A stretch of DNA of 64,000 bases from Protula sp. h YS-2021 (GCA_949752745.1 OX457025.1:100942439-101006438); one strand, 5' to 3'. Numbered from the stretch's first letter, positions 47,220 to 59,385 are shown. Notes: generated by a model from the letters alone, not told the origin. A program made the numbers and translations.

Positions 47220-49490
47220 TACGGTTCTAGTTTAACTTGCGTTGATGCGCTTTTCGCATTTTGGACCAGTGCGCATGCTTATTTACCTTGTGTTGATGTG
47301 CGGTTCTTATTTCGGATCAGTGCGCATGTTTATTTAACTTGCGTCGATGCGCGGTTCTTATTTCAGACCACTGTGCATGTTTGTTTAACTTGCGTTGATA
47401 GCGGTACTTATTTTGGACAAGTGCACAAGTTTCCTTAGGTTGCATGATGCGCGATTCGCATTTCGGACAACAGTGCGCATGTTTATTCAACTTGCGTTGT
47501 TGAGCAGTTCGAATTTCAGAACAGGAGTGGTATTCTGCTCTGTCCTTATATTTTCGGACGTCCTTATCCTTGAGATTCGATGGTTCATCCTTAATTTTTA
47601 TCCTTATTTTTGAAAGACTTTGTTAAGTTTGAGGATAGAGCAGAATAGCTTTTTTATCCTTATTTTGAAAAATAAGGGCATCCTTAAAAATAAGGACAGA
47701 GCAGAATACCACTCCAGTGCTCATGATTCTTTAGGTTGCGTTGATGCGCGGTTTGCATTTCGGAACAGTGCACAGGTTCACATAACTTGCGTTGCATTTC
47801 GGACCGGTACGCTTATTATTTAAGTCCCGTCGAAGTCCGACTTTTATATCTATTCAACTTGCGTCGATGCGCGGTTCTCATTTCGGACCACTGCGCATGT
47901 CTATTCAACTTACGTCGATGCCTGGTTCTTTTTTGGACTAGTGCGCATGTTTGTTTAACTTCCGTCGATGCGCGGTTCACATTTCGGACCATGGCGTATG
48001 TTTATTTAACTTGTGTTGATGCGTAGTTCTCATTTCAGACCAGTGCGCATGATTCTTTGGTTTAAAATGATGCGCGGTTCTTTTTTTTGGATCAGTGGGC
48101 ATTTTTAACTTGGGTTCATGCGTGGTGCTTAATTTGGACCAGTGCAAATGTTTATTTAACTTACGTTGGCGCGTGGTTCGCATTTCGAACCACTGCGTAT
48201 GTTTATTTAACGTGCGTCGATTCGCGGTTCTTATTTCAGGCCAATGTGCATATTTCTTTAACTTGAGTTGATGCGCGGTTCTTATTCTGGACCAGTTCTT
48301 ATTTTGAATAGTGCGCATTATATTTAAGTTGCGTTAATGGGCAGTTCGCATTTCGAAATAGTGCGCATGTTTATTTAACTTGCGTTGGTGCACGGTGCTT
48401 ATTTTGGTCCAGTGTGCTTGCTTATTTAGCTTGTGTTGATTTGCGGTTCGCATTTCGGACCAGCGCGCATGTTTTTTTAACTTGTGTTGATGCGTGGTTC
48501 GCATTTTGGACCATATTTATTTAACTTGTGTTGATGATCAGTACTTATTTTGGACCGGTGCAAATGTTTATTTAACTTGCGCTGATGTGCGGTTCGCAAT
48601 ACGGACCAGTGTGCATGTTTATTTAATTTGCGTTGATATCCGGTTCGCATTTCGGACCAGTATACCTGTTTCTTTAGGTTGCGTTGATGCGCGGTTCGCA
48701 TTTTGGGATCAGTGAGCAGGTTCATTTATCTTGCGCTGACGCGCCATTCGCATTTCGGACCAGAACGTATGTTTATTTAAGTCCCGTCGATGCCCGACTC
48801 TTATTTCTATTCAACTTGCGTCGATTCATGGTTCTTTCTTCGGACCACTGCGCATGTTTATTTAACTTGCGTTGATGCGCGGTTCTCATTTCAGACCACT
48901 GCGCATGTCTATCCAACTTGCGTAGATGCGTGGTTCTTTTTTCGGACAAGTGCGCATGTTTGTTTAACTTGCGTTGATGTGTGGCGCTTATTTTGGACCG
49001 GATCGCATGTTTATTTAACTTCCGTCGATGCGCGCTTCGCATTTCAGGCCATTGCCCATGTTTATTTAACTTGTGTTGATGCGTTGTTCTCATTTCAGAC
49101 CAGTGCGCATGTTTCTTTAACTTGCCTCGATGTGCGGTTCGCATTTCGGACCAGTGCGCATATTTCGTTAGGCTGCGTTGATGCGCGGTTCGCATTTCGG
49201 ACCACTGCGCATGTCTATTCAACTTACGTCGAAGCGTAGTTCTTTTTTCAGACCAGTGCGCATGTTTATTTAACTTGCGTTGATGCGCGGTGTTTATTTT
49301 GACCAGTTCGCATCTTTATTTATCTTCCATCGATGCGCGGTTCACATTTCGGACCAATGCGCATGTTTATTGAACTTGCATCGATGCGCAGTACTTAATT
49401 TGGACTACTGCGAATGTTTATTTAACTTGCGTCGATGTGCGGTTGTTAAATCTTACTACTGCGCAAGTTCATTTAACTTGCTCTCATGCG
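47220..49490 (+). repeat. 51-bp satellite, open on both strands
   Basis: About 40 diverged copies of a 51-base unit. In the plus frame it reads AHVYLTCVDARFAFRTS (17 residues); antisense it reads NKHAQWSEMRTAHQRKL. Because the unit is three-fold and lacks stops, opposed open frames of 149 codons overlap at about 48773-49239. The array is interrupted by a 190-base inverted-repeat element and ends directly at a Helentron-like element. Copies differ by 10-25 percent by eye, with no clear higher-order period. Translation is not supported by any start, splice site or flanking domain. Confidence 0.87.
47525..47714. mobile_element. 190-bp MITE with 25-bp perfect inverted repeats
   Basis: Begins GAGTGGTATTCTGCTCTGTC and ends with its exact complement (25 perfect bases at each end, reaching CTTAT). 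It is bounded on both sides by CAG, a 3-base target duplication that also occurs at this place in neighbouring satellite units (ACCAGTGCGC). Internal DNA is AT-rich with short ATCCTTA repeats and no coding capacity. It inserted cleanly into one satellite unit. Superfamily uncertain; 3-base duplications occur in PIF/Harbinger and CACTA-like groups, but the termini match neither well. Confidence 0.85.
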
Positions 49491-50137
49491 CTGTAGGAGG
49501 AGATTCATTTAGTTTTCCAATTCACTCAAAAAGCACAAGACGTATGCATGACCCCCTAGAGACGGCTCATATCGAAATAAATGAAATCTGATAAAAACTG
49601 TAGGAGGAAATGCATTTTGAATTTTTTTCTTCAAAACTTCTCTCATCGACTGAAAAAGACAGGCCATATTCACGACACCCTAAGCATGCCTCAGCCCCAA
49701 AATAAATGTTGTTTGATCAAAACTGCAGTAGAAAATGCATTTTGAGGTATTTTAATAAAAAATTCCCCCCGAAATTCCCCCGAAAATTCCCAAGTCGAGT
49801 CAAATAGCACAAGCCGTATGCGAGACCTACCTAAGGATGCCTCATAGCAAAAATAAATGAAATCGGATAAAAAATGTAGGAGGAGATACGTTCTAAAATT
49901 TTTTCTTCAAAAATTCGCCAAAAATTCAAAAATCGCCCGATCGACTAAAAAAGCACAAGCCGTATGCATGGCCCCTTAGGGATGCCTCATACCAAAAATA
50001 AATGACATCGGATCAAAATTGTAGGAGGAGATGCATTTTGAACCAAAGTTTACTAAATAAACAACTTACTAACGGACGCCACCCGCAAACCGATAGGAAT
50101 ACCCCAGCTTACGTGTAACGTAAGCTGGGCTAAAAAA
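49490..50137 (-). mobile_element. Helentron-like non-autonomous element (family B, reverse orientation)
   Basis: Four tandem units of about 140-150 bases, each with GTAGGAGGAGATGCATTTTG, AAAAAGCACAAGCCGTATGC, GCCTCATA and AATAAATGA-ATCGGAT blocks. Then follow ACTAACGGACGCC and a terminal hairpin (AGCCCAGCTTACG with loop and CGTAAGCTGGGCT). This is the inverse of the element at 4087-4624, here with the far end complete. Hairpin plus tandem units with no coding capacity fits a HINE-type element. Confidence 0.6.
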
Positions 50138-52241
50138 GGACGAAGGGCTGCTCGCACAAATTCGTATAACCCTTGCAAGCCAAAGGCTTGTCAAGTGTTA
50201 AAGAATCCCTGGATTCCAGACTGGCATGTGTACTCATGCTAGCCTGCAAGGATCGCTTGGATTTAATGAGAAGAATAAGAACATGCCTCTGCGATTTTGG
50301 TTCCCATCTCTACTCACTGAATCGCACCTCGCCCCCCCTATCCCCCCCCCCCCCTCACCTATGATTCTCTCCCAGAGAACAATGTATACGGATTAATCTT
50401 GCGGCAATGCAGCTGTAAAACCGTTCCGATCTTTGTTGACGTTTTGTACCAAAATTCATCTACGGGCCTTTTGCCGTTTCGCTCCAAAATCTATTTGTGA
50501 AAAGCCTTTCTTTTGTGTTTTAACGTGCTATTTGTGAGAAGCCTTTTCCTGTGTTTTAACGTGCTTTTCCGGATTTCTTTTCAAGTTTCACAAGTCCTCC
50601 AGAATTTCTTTCTACAAACAGCTCAACAGCTGAAGCACTGTTTCATCGACATTTTGCAATTCTTTTTTTTTCAGAACTCAGCTGGTGGTCGGTGCGTCCT
50701 GAGTAGGTTAGCGGACGGGAGTTGGCGGGGGGGGGGGGGGGCGGTAGAATTAAGACTGTCAGAATGAATCCAATTCGACCAAAATGTCTTGAGTTGAGCT
50801 TTTTGACAGTTGAGTATGTTTTCATTTAATAAGCCTTATGCGGGAAAGAGGGGGGGGGGGGGGCGGGGCTGGGGAATGACGGAGGTGGAGGGAGCTAACT
50901 CCTGCTTGATCCCCGTTCCATGAAAGTCAAGGTGTGTTCTAGTACCTGCTGAAAACAGAATTCTCGCAAAATGTGAATTACCATGGCGCTGGCGAGAATT
51001 GAGCTCCCGCTCAGTTCGTCCTCTTTTCTTTTATGGCTCTGAGCTCTCAATGCCATTACATGCCAACCGATGACGTCATACCTAGCTCTAGTCACTTTTC
51101 GTTCACGTGTGCAGTGGTTAGGTGGATGGGGGTGGGAGGGGGGGGGAAGCGGTTGGGCAAACCAGCAGCATTCTGGGCTAATCAAACGCAGCGACCGGGT
51201 TATAACATAAATACAAACATCATGTTCCTTTTTATTTGATTTTATTCCTTCGTTTTTTTTTCTCGAAAATACCAAATCATTAATATTCATTTCTCTGTAA
51301 CAAAAGCTCACACACTTTTTGTTCGCGAAACGCACAACCAGTTCCTATCCCTCATCTAACCCAACAAACCAAGCAGTTCCTACGAACCTCTCACATCTGA
51401 CTGAACAAAGGGAAGAACCAGTGAATGGCTCAACAGCTCTCTCTTATCCCGAGTAAGAAAACATTATAGCATACAGGTAATATCAGAGTTATGAAACCAT
51501 AGAAATAAACAAATCGCAGTTTTTTCCAACAGCACTATTTATACGAAAAATGGTGTGCACGATTTAATTTTGTACAATTTTCTTTTAATACACTATTCAC
51601 AAGAAAGAAGAAAACTCACTTCACTGGCGTTTTTTTTTTTTTTTTTTTTTCTTTTGGCTGCTTTTTGTCTTATTTGCATTTCTCTTTCAGACACGAAAAT
51701 CAGTTTAGACTCGGGTTTAGTTTTCTTAAAAGACTCTTTAATTACGGAATTAAATGTGCAATTTAATTAATTTAATTAATCAACCACATATCATCTATCC
51801 ACTCGCAAATTGGCACCTGTAATCTGCAGCGCATCGATAAAAAAAGACAAAAAAACTCGGATGGTAACCGAAACGATCGAAGCCTAACTTACTCAGTTCA
51901 CATTTAAACGTGTTTTTGTGCTTGAACCTTTTTTCTGGGTTAAATTTAATTTAAGACTGAAACTTCCAGAAATCATTTTTATCCAGCAAATACGATGGGC
52001 GGGGGTGGCAGTGCATTGACGGGAGGGGGGGGGGGCGGGGGCAGTGGGGTGAGGGAGGGTGTAGGGCGCCTTGTATTTTGGGGTCAGGACTAGTTATGAA
52101 CACAATTTCCGAAATAATGATCGTATTAAACCTAAGCATCAGAAAGACACTCAACAGTTCCCCCCCCCATCCCCTCCACACTCAATAGCCCCCACACCCC
52201 CACCCCCCGCCTCTAAACGCAAAAGGCTGGCTTTCTGTGGT
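50138..52241. other. no gene seen; G/C homopolymers
   Basis: Intron- or spacer-like DNA with runs of 13 C (50342-50354), 15 G (50727-50741) and 14 G (50850-50863). A good TTTTTTTTTCAG acceptor-like site at about 50664-50674 is not followed by a convincing exon. Confidence 0.45.
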
Positions 52242-52361
52242 GTCTTTCTTGTAGTTTCGCCATCCTTGTGGGAGCCCATTTTCCCCTTCACACCTCTCGG
52301 AATACCGAAGCTTGTGCTTTGCTCATAAAACAGGAGGCAAAGCTGTCGCCTACGTCATCAA
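52242..52361 (+). CDS. possible internal exon, gene unknown
   Basis: Bounded by a TTTCTTGTAG acceptor-like site and an excellent CATCAAG|GTGAGTGC donor. One phase is open throughout and reads FRHPCGSPFSPSHLSEYRSL followed by CFAHKTGGKAVAYVIK, ending in phase 0. The composition is less AT-rich than its surroundings. I do not recognise the protein. The main support is the donor and the fact that the adjoining 25-base array repeats the exon end plus donor. It could equally be a chance open stretch. Confidence 0.3.
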
Positions 52362-52655
52362 GGTGAGTGCAACCCTACGTCACAACGAAATCCCACAATA
52401 TACGTTACCAAGGTCACCCATAATATACGTCAAGGTCAGCGATAACCCGATGTCACAAAGATCACCCATAATATACGTCAAGGTCAGCGATAACCCTACG
52501 TCACAAAGATCACTCAAAATATACGTCACCAAGGTCACCCATAACCTACAGCACTAAGGTCACCCATAATATACGTCACTAGGGCCACCCATAACCTACG
52601 GCACCAAGGTCGCCTAAAACCTACGTCACCAAGGTCGCCACTATGGTCACTTTGT
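52348..52655 (+). repeat. 25-bp minisatellite containing a splice-donor sequence
   Basis: About 12 copies of a 25-base unit of the form TACGTCACCAAG-GTCACCCATAACC. The first unit is TACGTCATCAAG followed by GTGAGTGCAACCC, so it straddles the putative exon-intron junction at 52361/52362. Later units keep the CAAG-GT core. Confidence 0.78.
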
Positions 52656-53961
52656 TACAACAGTACAAAGCAATATTTTTGTAAGCTGACTACACAATAC
52701 TTTGATTGTAACAATGCCATGGAAGTTTTAATGACGAGCAATGTATATAAGCTATAAGCATTGAAAGGCCGGGCGCCTTGGGAGGTGGGGGTGGGGGGGA
52801 GGGACGGAGGGGGGGGGGAGAGGTCGTGAGCTATAGAGGCAAGAATTTATCGCACAGCAAGGGGTTATCGCTTGTTCGGGGGAGGAGAAAAAGCCGTCAG
52901 ACTCATGCTGAATCAAAATCAAGTTCACCGGTTATAATTTTATAGTCAAAATTGTGGAATTTTGTATGAGCTTTTTTCCTTAGCTGGGGAGGGGGTTGTT
53001 ACATTTTAGGAGATTTGGGGTGGGGGGGGGGGGGGTGGGGGGAGGGGGGAGGGAGGGGGCTCATTTATGCAGGAGTTTGTTCGCTCCTCGTGACGTCATT
53101 TCGCCCTGGCACACACACCCCCATTATGCGCTCGCTGACACGACACAAACGATTATTACAGTGCTTGACTACAGCAGCAAAGATACCAACAGTGGCAGAA
53201 ATGTTTCCACGGCAGAAAACTCTATAAATACTGTAACAAGACCGGCAAACACAGTACCGTAAACACATTACCGTGAACATGTTACCGTAAACACATTACC
53301 GTAAACATACTGTGTTAAATAGCAAACGTACGAACACCGGGGTTAACCGAAAAGGAAGTCATCGTCCTCTACAGCAGTCGTTTGGAAGAAGGGGGTGGGT
53401 GGGGGAGGGGAGAAGGGGGGTTAAGGCGGGCTATCCTAAAAACCTTTAGCAACATTTTTTATGGGATTAACTCCACATATGATGAAAGACATGCCGTGCT
53501 TTAGCGTCTCGTGTATTTACGTGTACAGTACATCACCAATACATCTAGTTTTTTTCACACTGATTATTAAAAAAAAAAAACACTTTAGTGAATAATTTCA
53601 TGCAATTGTTGAATTAGAAGCAGTTAGAAATCGTTGGTGTTACAGTACATGGGAGAAATCTTACGCTTAAGTCTTAGAACAAACTCATTCACTTTACAAA
53701 TGTAGGAAGGGCAAAAACCCCCCGCCAATACTACTCATGTTTTACTTCACAATCAGCAGCATAGTGCACAAGCGTTGTCTATAATTAACGGGAGTACTTG
53801 TATGGTGTACTGACACGAAGTACTGTATACTGTAATGACTACAAGTACCGAGACCAAGGAACAAACTATCGGACAGTCGACGCTTCATCGTAACAGTTCC
53901 GTTCGTCAAAGATTCGCCATCATAACCCTACCACTCACAAGCCCTGCACTTTTTGTTTTAG
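52656..53961. other. no gene seen; G-rich tracts
   Basis: Contains strongly G-rich stretches near 52775-52822 and 52986-53060 (including 14 G at 53022-53035) and near 53390-53420. Confidence 0.45.
53240..53308 (+). repeat. 14-bp repeat
   Basis: Four to five copies of CCGTAAACACATTA and variants. Confidence 0.75.
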
Positions 53962-54264
53962 CAGAAGGCGATTATGCCAGTTTTAATGCTGGAAAGTTCA
54001 ATGATTTCATCTACCAGGTCTGTGAAGCTACTCATAAACCCCACACTCCCCCTCCCCCCTCCCCCCCCCCTCCCCAATGCGTGTATCAGGTCGTTTTTTT
54101 TTCTGTCGCCACAGAAATGAACTGATCTACTTGCACCAAGTTTCTTAAAAATAGAACGAACATTGTTTGGCATTCGTCCATTACGGAAAATGTGCTGACA
54201 AGGAAAAAAAACAGTGCTGATAAAAATGTGCTGGCTTCAACTTTGTGCTTCTGCCGGGCGTTAT

Positions 54265-54505
54265 TAATGCCCCAAGATACAAGGACCCAACCAGCCGCCG
54301 TAAAACGGTGCGGGCACGAGGATACAAGTGCCCAACCAGCGCCGTAAAACGGTGCGGGCACCAGGATACAAGTACCCAACCAGCCGCCGTAAAACGGTGC
54401 GGGCCCCAGGATACAAGTACCCAACCAGCCGCCGTAAAACGGTGTGGGCCCCAGGATACAAGTACCCAACCAGCCGCCGTAAAACGGTGCGGGCACCAGG
54501 AAGGC
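54265..54505 (+). repeat. 45-bp minisatellite
   Basis: About five copies of a 45-base unit containing CCGCCGTAAAACGGTGCGGG, with an internal inverted repeat (CCGT-AAA-ACGG), plus CACCAGGATACAAGTACCC. Open in frame on both strands because 45 is divisible by three. No coding evidence. Confidence 0.88.
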
Positions 54506-55887
54506 ACCAAGCAAAGAACATACAGTGGAAGGTGTTAAAATATTATGAGCGAAAAACGATGTTTGCTAAAGCCTTTTCCTCGCCTTCTTACAGATTATTG
54601 GCATTTTGAACACAAAAAAAACAATGCATTTAATTCTTGCAAACGTTTTGCACTGATGTACAACTTTCGTAAGCCCGAAAATGAGTGAAATCTTATTGTA
54701 TAACTCATCTCTACCACACAACGAACGAATCGAAACCCATCGAAAACCATGAAACTATCAACGAAAAAAAAATGCAAATTCGTTTCGAATGTGTTACATC
54801 ATTCAAAACAGTTATATCGCAAAATCAAAACACAGCCGGCGAAACATTTTAAGTTTGACAACCAAATGCACGCAACCATTCAAAACAGTCCCAACACACG
54901 CGTGTCCGTTTCGAATGCAATTCGGTGACAAATCAACGCATCACCAAGCGAAACCATACCAACTAACAACATTAAAATAACCTTCTGTGCTTAATACATA
55001 CATACTATTTACAGTTTTTGACACTGGGCATATTTTCAATACATATATACAAAAGAGAAAATAGCAAAATACAAACACTATGTAATACACATTTCTCTTT
55101 TTCGACTACAAATATCTTTATGTACATATTTACTAAATGGTGTTTTTTATTTCACATTACAAATGTTGACCATGTACATGCTGTTCACATCACCCGCGAA
55201 TTCCTCCCCGCCCCCCCCCCCCTCCCCCGCCGAGACTTGCTTTCCAGCTCTCGCTCATATCCACAACTGGAACGACGCCGAGACACGGCCCATATATCGT
55301 TACAGAGCTGTTGGTGCTGGCAGAATCAGTGCCACCTCATGCACGCGTCGCAGCTTTCGTGCGTTACCAGCTGCTTCCCCCCCCCCCCCACTTTTCATGT
55401 CAACAAGGAGAACCTGCTGTTATGTCGGTCGGGATCGTGGGAGGGCTGGGGGTGGGGGTAGGGGGGGGGTGGTTGTGAACAGCGGATACGAGCGTTTTTT
55501 TTTTCTTTCGAGAAGGATATGTTTCACAAGAACTACATTAGGCTACTACACCAGAAACACTACCAAGTGTCACAGTCCTACTGCTATGTCCTCACAGAAT
55601 ATCGCTCTCTTTTCTTATCCAGGCTTCAAACGACCCCCCCCCACCCTCCCTCAAAGTCACCTGTCTCAAACATACATGCTTGCATATTTTCGATGAAAAA
55701 CACCCTGCTTACACAACTGGCCTTCAGCGTTTTAACAAATATTACAAAAACACACTTTTGAATTCTCTGACCCCCGCAATCAAGTTCCGAATGACATACA
55801 CTGTCAGCAGTCACACACAGTTTTCACTTTATGGCCGTCCCTCCTTTTTTTAAGTGAGTGTTGTATTGGGATATGTTTTTGAATTGA
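54506..55887. other. no gene seen
   Basis: Spacer or intron DNA. A GC-balanced stretch at 55230-55380 has open frames on the plus strand, but no protein family was recognised. It includes a 12-base C run at 55211-55222. Confidence 0.4.
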
Positions 55888-56087
55888 NNNNNNNNNNNNN
55901 NNNNNNNNNNNNNNNNNNNNNNNNNNNNNNNNNNNNNNNNNNNNNNNNNNNNNNNNNNNNNNNNNNNNNNNNNNNNNNNNNNNNNNNNNNNNNNNNNNNN
56001 NNNNNNNNNNNNNNNNNNNNNNNNNNNNNNNNNNNNNNNNNNNNNNNNNNNNNNNNNNNNNNNNNNNNNNNNNNNNNNNNNNNNNNN
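55888..56087. other. assembly gap (200 N)
   Basis: Exactly 200 N, the same size as the gap at 4625, so probably a fixed-size placeholder. A 17-base minisatellite starts right after it and may extend into it. Confidence 0.95.
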
Positions 56088-56275
56088 TTTCGTCTCGTCA
56101 CAGCAACGTTACCGTCACACCAACGTTATAGTCACATCAACGTTATCGTCACATCAACGTTATTGTCACAGCAATGTTATCGTCACAGCAACGTTATCGT
56201 CACAGCAACGTTATCGTCACATCAACGTTATCGTCACAGCAACGTTATCGTCACAGGAACGTTATCGTCACACAT
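56088..56275 (+). repeat. 17-bp minisatellite at gap edge
   Basis: About ten copies of CGTCACAGCAACGTTAT. The left end is hidden by the gap. Confidence 0.88.
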
Positions 56276-56424
56276 AAACGGCACGGTTATATCACAGACA
56301 GTGCCACCGTCACATCATAAACACCATGGTCAAATCATAAACTTCGTCAGGGCCAAAACATAAATGAAAGGGTCAGTAATGTGAACAGGAAGAAAAAAAA
56401 TACAAGAAAGCGTCACTAAAACAT

Positions 56425-56560
56425 ACACAACACATCCAGGTCAACACAAACATACGCAACACATTAAAATCAACACAAACATACACAACACATCGAAGTT
56501 AATACATACACAACATATTTGAGGCCAATACAAACGTACAAAACACATGAGATTAACAAA
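56425..56560 (+). repeat. about 35-38-bp degenerate repeat
   Basis: Four copies containing CAACACAAACATACACAACACAT with changing linkers. Confidence 0.6.
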
Positions 56561-59202
56561 ACAGATATATCATATTCATGATCAACATACATGCATATCT
56601 TCCACAAAGTTTATGTTCCCCGTCTGTTTATCTGTTTTCCTGTCATAGACTTATCTACGGAGCTTCAAAAAAAAAACGTCTTTTACAACGACCTCCGGCA
56701 ACCTAAGATAAAGAACACTGTACTGTTGCCAGATAATCACAGATTCAGATTTAGGTCAACGAATGAAATGCCCACGACTTGAAATACCCCGCACTAACGA
56801 AATGCATTTTTCCCCTCTGTAGTTCTAACCCTGTTTCATTTATAGACTCAGGGCTCAGGCCATAGAACGATCCGCGAAAAAAAAAACCTAGGAAAAACTA
56901 GAAACGTTTGAAGGGCCCGTAGTCTCATCAACAAATCTCGGTCCTTCACATTAGAATAAATACAGTGCTTGAGAGAATCAGTCGGCCAGTTTGTTGGGTT
57001 TATGGTTGGGATGGGATTTTCATGAAATCATCAGTACTGCGATGTACGATAACACTGGATGGATGACTTCATGCAAAACTCGGCAAACATCGTTTTTTGT
57101 TGTTTTTTTTTAATTTTTTTTATCTTTCAGCGCCATTTTTCATAACGCTCTGAAAGGCAGGAAATTGTAGCAGCAAGTCATTTACTACATACAAAAGAAG
57201 CAATTCATCTCATTTTAATTTTGATGTGTCAAAAACAATACAAAGCTGAGCATTTCCCCCCTTTTTATTTTAATGCTGAACACATTCTTCAGACGATGAA
57301 GAAAGCTGTGGAGCGGCGGAGGGGTGGGGGGGGGGGGCGGGCGGAACTAACATTGGATTTTTGCAAACATTCGATAACCGTGAAAGGTATACAAGGCGTC
57401 GTCATTTATAATTCTACTTGGCTGGTATTTTCCAAGTTCATAACCGGTTCCAACGTGTCAGGAAACGCGGCCATTGATGTCAAAATATGTAAAATTCATC
57501 CCCACCACAATTAATAAAAGAAATCGATTAATTTTTTCATGCGTCTCTGTGACAAAAAAAATATGTGGGACAATTTCAGGTAATAGGGTAATATCTCTTA
57601 CCCTGAATACAGTCCTACGGCACTGTTGTTTTTTTTTTCCTTGTCGTACATTCAACTAAATGTATTTTTATACACTGTAATCGCGAGATCTAGCAAGGGG
57701 GCCTGAAGAATGATGAATTTAACTTACAATTCTTAACCCGCAAAATGGCGAACTTTCAACACACCGTATTTCAAGGCAGTTGCCGCAGTGGCTTATTTTT
57801 TACATGTATTTTCGGCGTATAGTTTCTCCAAAAATAATAATAATAATAAATAAATAAATGAAAAAAAAAAACACAAGTTTAACTGCCGCTAATCTGGCAA
57901 GCTTTGAAAGTTCGGCGTGATATAAAAAAGACATTGAACGCCCCTCTCCTCAAATAACATTCGAGTTTTCCTTCACTTAGTAAACAAGCGTATTATAAAA
58001 AAACGTGGGCAAAAACTTCAGGTGTAAGAAAAGCTGTATATTAGTTCATCCTCGAATCCAAGAAATAGCCCCTTGTTTGAAAATACATTAGAATTGCATT
58101 GTTTTTGTAGTTAACTAATTTAATACGTTGTTCAGAAACACTAACTCCGGTTATTACGTGACATTTATTCACCCCGAAAACAGCCTCGTAACAAGAATTG
58201 TTTTTATGAAGTAATTTACACAGATCGTTATAATCGTTTATTTATTTGTTATTAAAGCCTTATTTACTTGGCACATTCATGTCAACTTTTAATGTTTATA
58301 TCCCATTGCCTTCATATTTTTTTGTGTGCGGAACATATTAAGACACAGCGGTGCTCCTAGCAAAAAATCAGTTGATTTTTACGCGTCCAATGTGCAAGTG
58401 GAATTCACGTCAGTTGATTTCAACGCGCGTTTGATTGGTACTTCGTGTCAGTGTTATATGTTATAGAAAATGTTATATCGGACTGGTGTTGGTAGAAAAC
58501 AACGCCATACAGTCGAATGCAACTCGTGAATGGTGGACTTAAAATAGTTAAATCAATCAAATATTGGGGAAATATGAGGAAAAAATCGACGACAATCAAA
58601 ATTAGAGAAACAAACAATTAAAGCTAAAAATAACACAACATCAGATAGTTCTACAAGTTCACACAACTGTCGGTCGGACTTGCTGGCACGTTTTTCTCCC
58701 CAAGCGACGCAAAACGAACTCGATCCAACAATAATTGAAAAACTACAGCCTGAGAGAGACACGATCCCGCGTGTAGTGCGGAAGACCTAAGAAACTTATC
58801 ACGCATTATATCGGGGGGGGGGGGAGAGGGGAGGGGGGAGATGCTCGTTATAGGTTGACGAAGAAACTTTCCGGGCACTGCGCCGGAAATGAACGCAGCA
58901 AATATTGCTACAGGATATAAATTCCTACAGGCAAAAATTCTTTATTTCTGTAAGCGGGAATGTGAAGGAACTGCCTGGACACCGAATATACAGCACATAA
59001 CGTGAAAGCGGTTTATCTGACCTGCCAACTATTTTTAGATTTTGATTTTCATATGTACCCACACAACGCATCGGTTTACAAACTGGTAATAAAAAAAAAT
59101 TGCCAAGCGTGAATGAATATGCTATCGTGGCGTTTTCACAACACAAAGAGTATGTTTCTCCTTCTCGACAGAACCACGCGTGTTACATTGACAGACAATT
59201 AC
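56561..59202. other. probable sestrin intron or spacer; no exon seen
   Basis: Lies downstream of the sestrin exon on the minus strand, so it should be its following intron unless the gene is broken. The next expected exon, encoding the region after the HIE boundary, was looked for and not recognised. Two 12-base G runs are at about 57326-57337 and 58813-58824. Confidence 0.4.
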
Positions 59203-59385
59203 CTCTATGTGTCTTCGGCTGATGAGCCAGGGCCTGTGCGCCATGAGTTTGTTGATTTCATAGAGATCACGGAGTTTTTTCGGAGCATAATCTAACCCTT
59301 TAAGCCATCGTTCGTCGCCGCCTTGCAACAAGAACTCGGTGCTTTGAATATTGATCAAGTATGAACACTGGTGCCGACCTGCAGC
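59203..59385 (-). CDS. SESN: sestrin homologue, one internal exon
   Basis: Sestrins are leucine-binding inhibitors of GATOR2/mTORC1 with an AhpD-like alkylhydroperoxidase N-terminal domain. This 61-codon exon reads AAGRHQCSYLINIQ, then FLLQGGDERWLKGL, APKKLRDLYEINKLMAHRPW and LISRRHIE. It aligns without gaps to the vertebrate sestrin segment around the redox Cys (C125 in human SESN2) and the helices after it. The acceptor is GTGTTGCAG before GCTGCAGG, and the donor is GAG|GTAATT. Phase 0 at both ends. Cys and Tyr of the C-x-Y...H oxidoreductase motif are present, but the His (H132 in SESN2) is Gln here. Other sestrin exons were not found in this window, which implies long introns. The exon's first bases and acceptor are repeated in the array that follows at higher coordinates. 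Confidence 0.88.

Noticed and set aside
47220..49490. CRISPR-like array
   Set aside because: Units are head-to-tail without unique spacers, in eukaryotic DNA; it is a satellite.
50895..51335. 146-codon minus frame
   Set aside because: Read for sestrin helices downstream of the HIE boundary; the residues do not match, and it contains a Pro/His low-complexity stretch from a C-rich tract.
53962..54017. Possible 56-nt plus-strand exon (TTTTGTTTTAG acceptor, TACCAG|GTCTGT donor, reading EGDYASFNAGKFNDFIYQ)
   Set aside because: Splice signals are plausible, but the protein is not recognised, the phase does not fit the possible exon at 52242, and no neighbouring exon was found. Kept only as a lead for RNA-seq.
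55230..55380. GC-balanced open stretch that might be coding
   Set aside because: Several frames on both strands were read; none matched sestrin, CEP43 or another known family.
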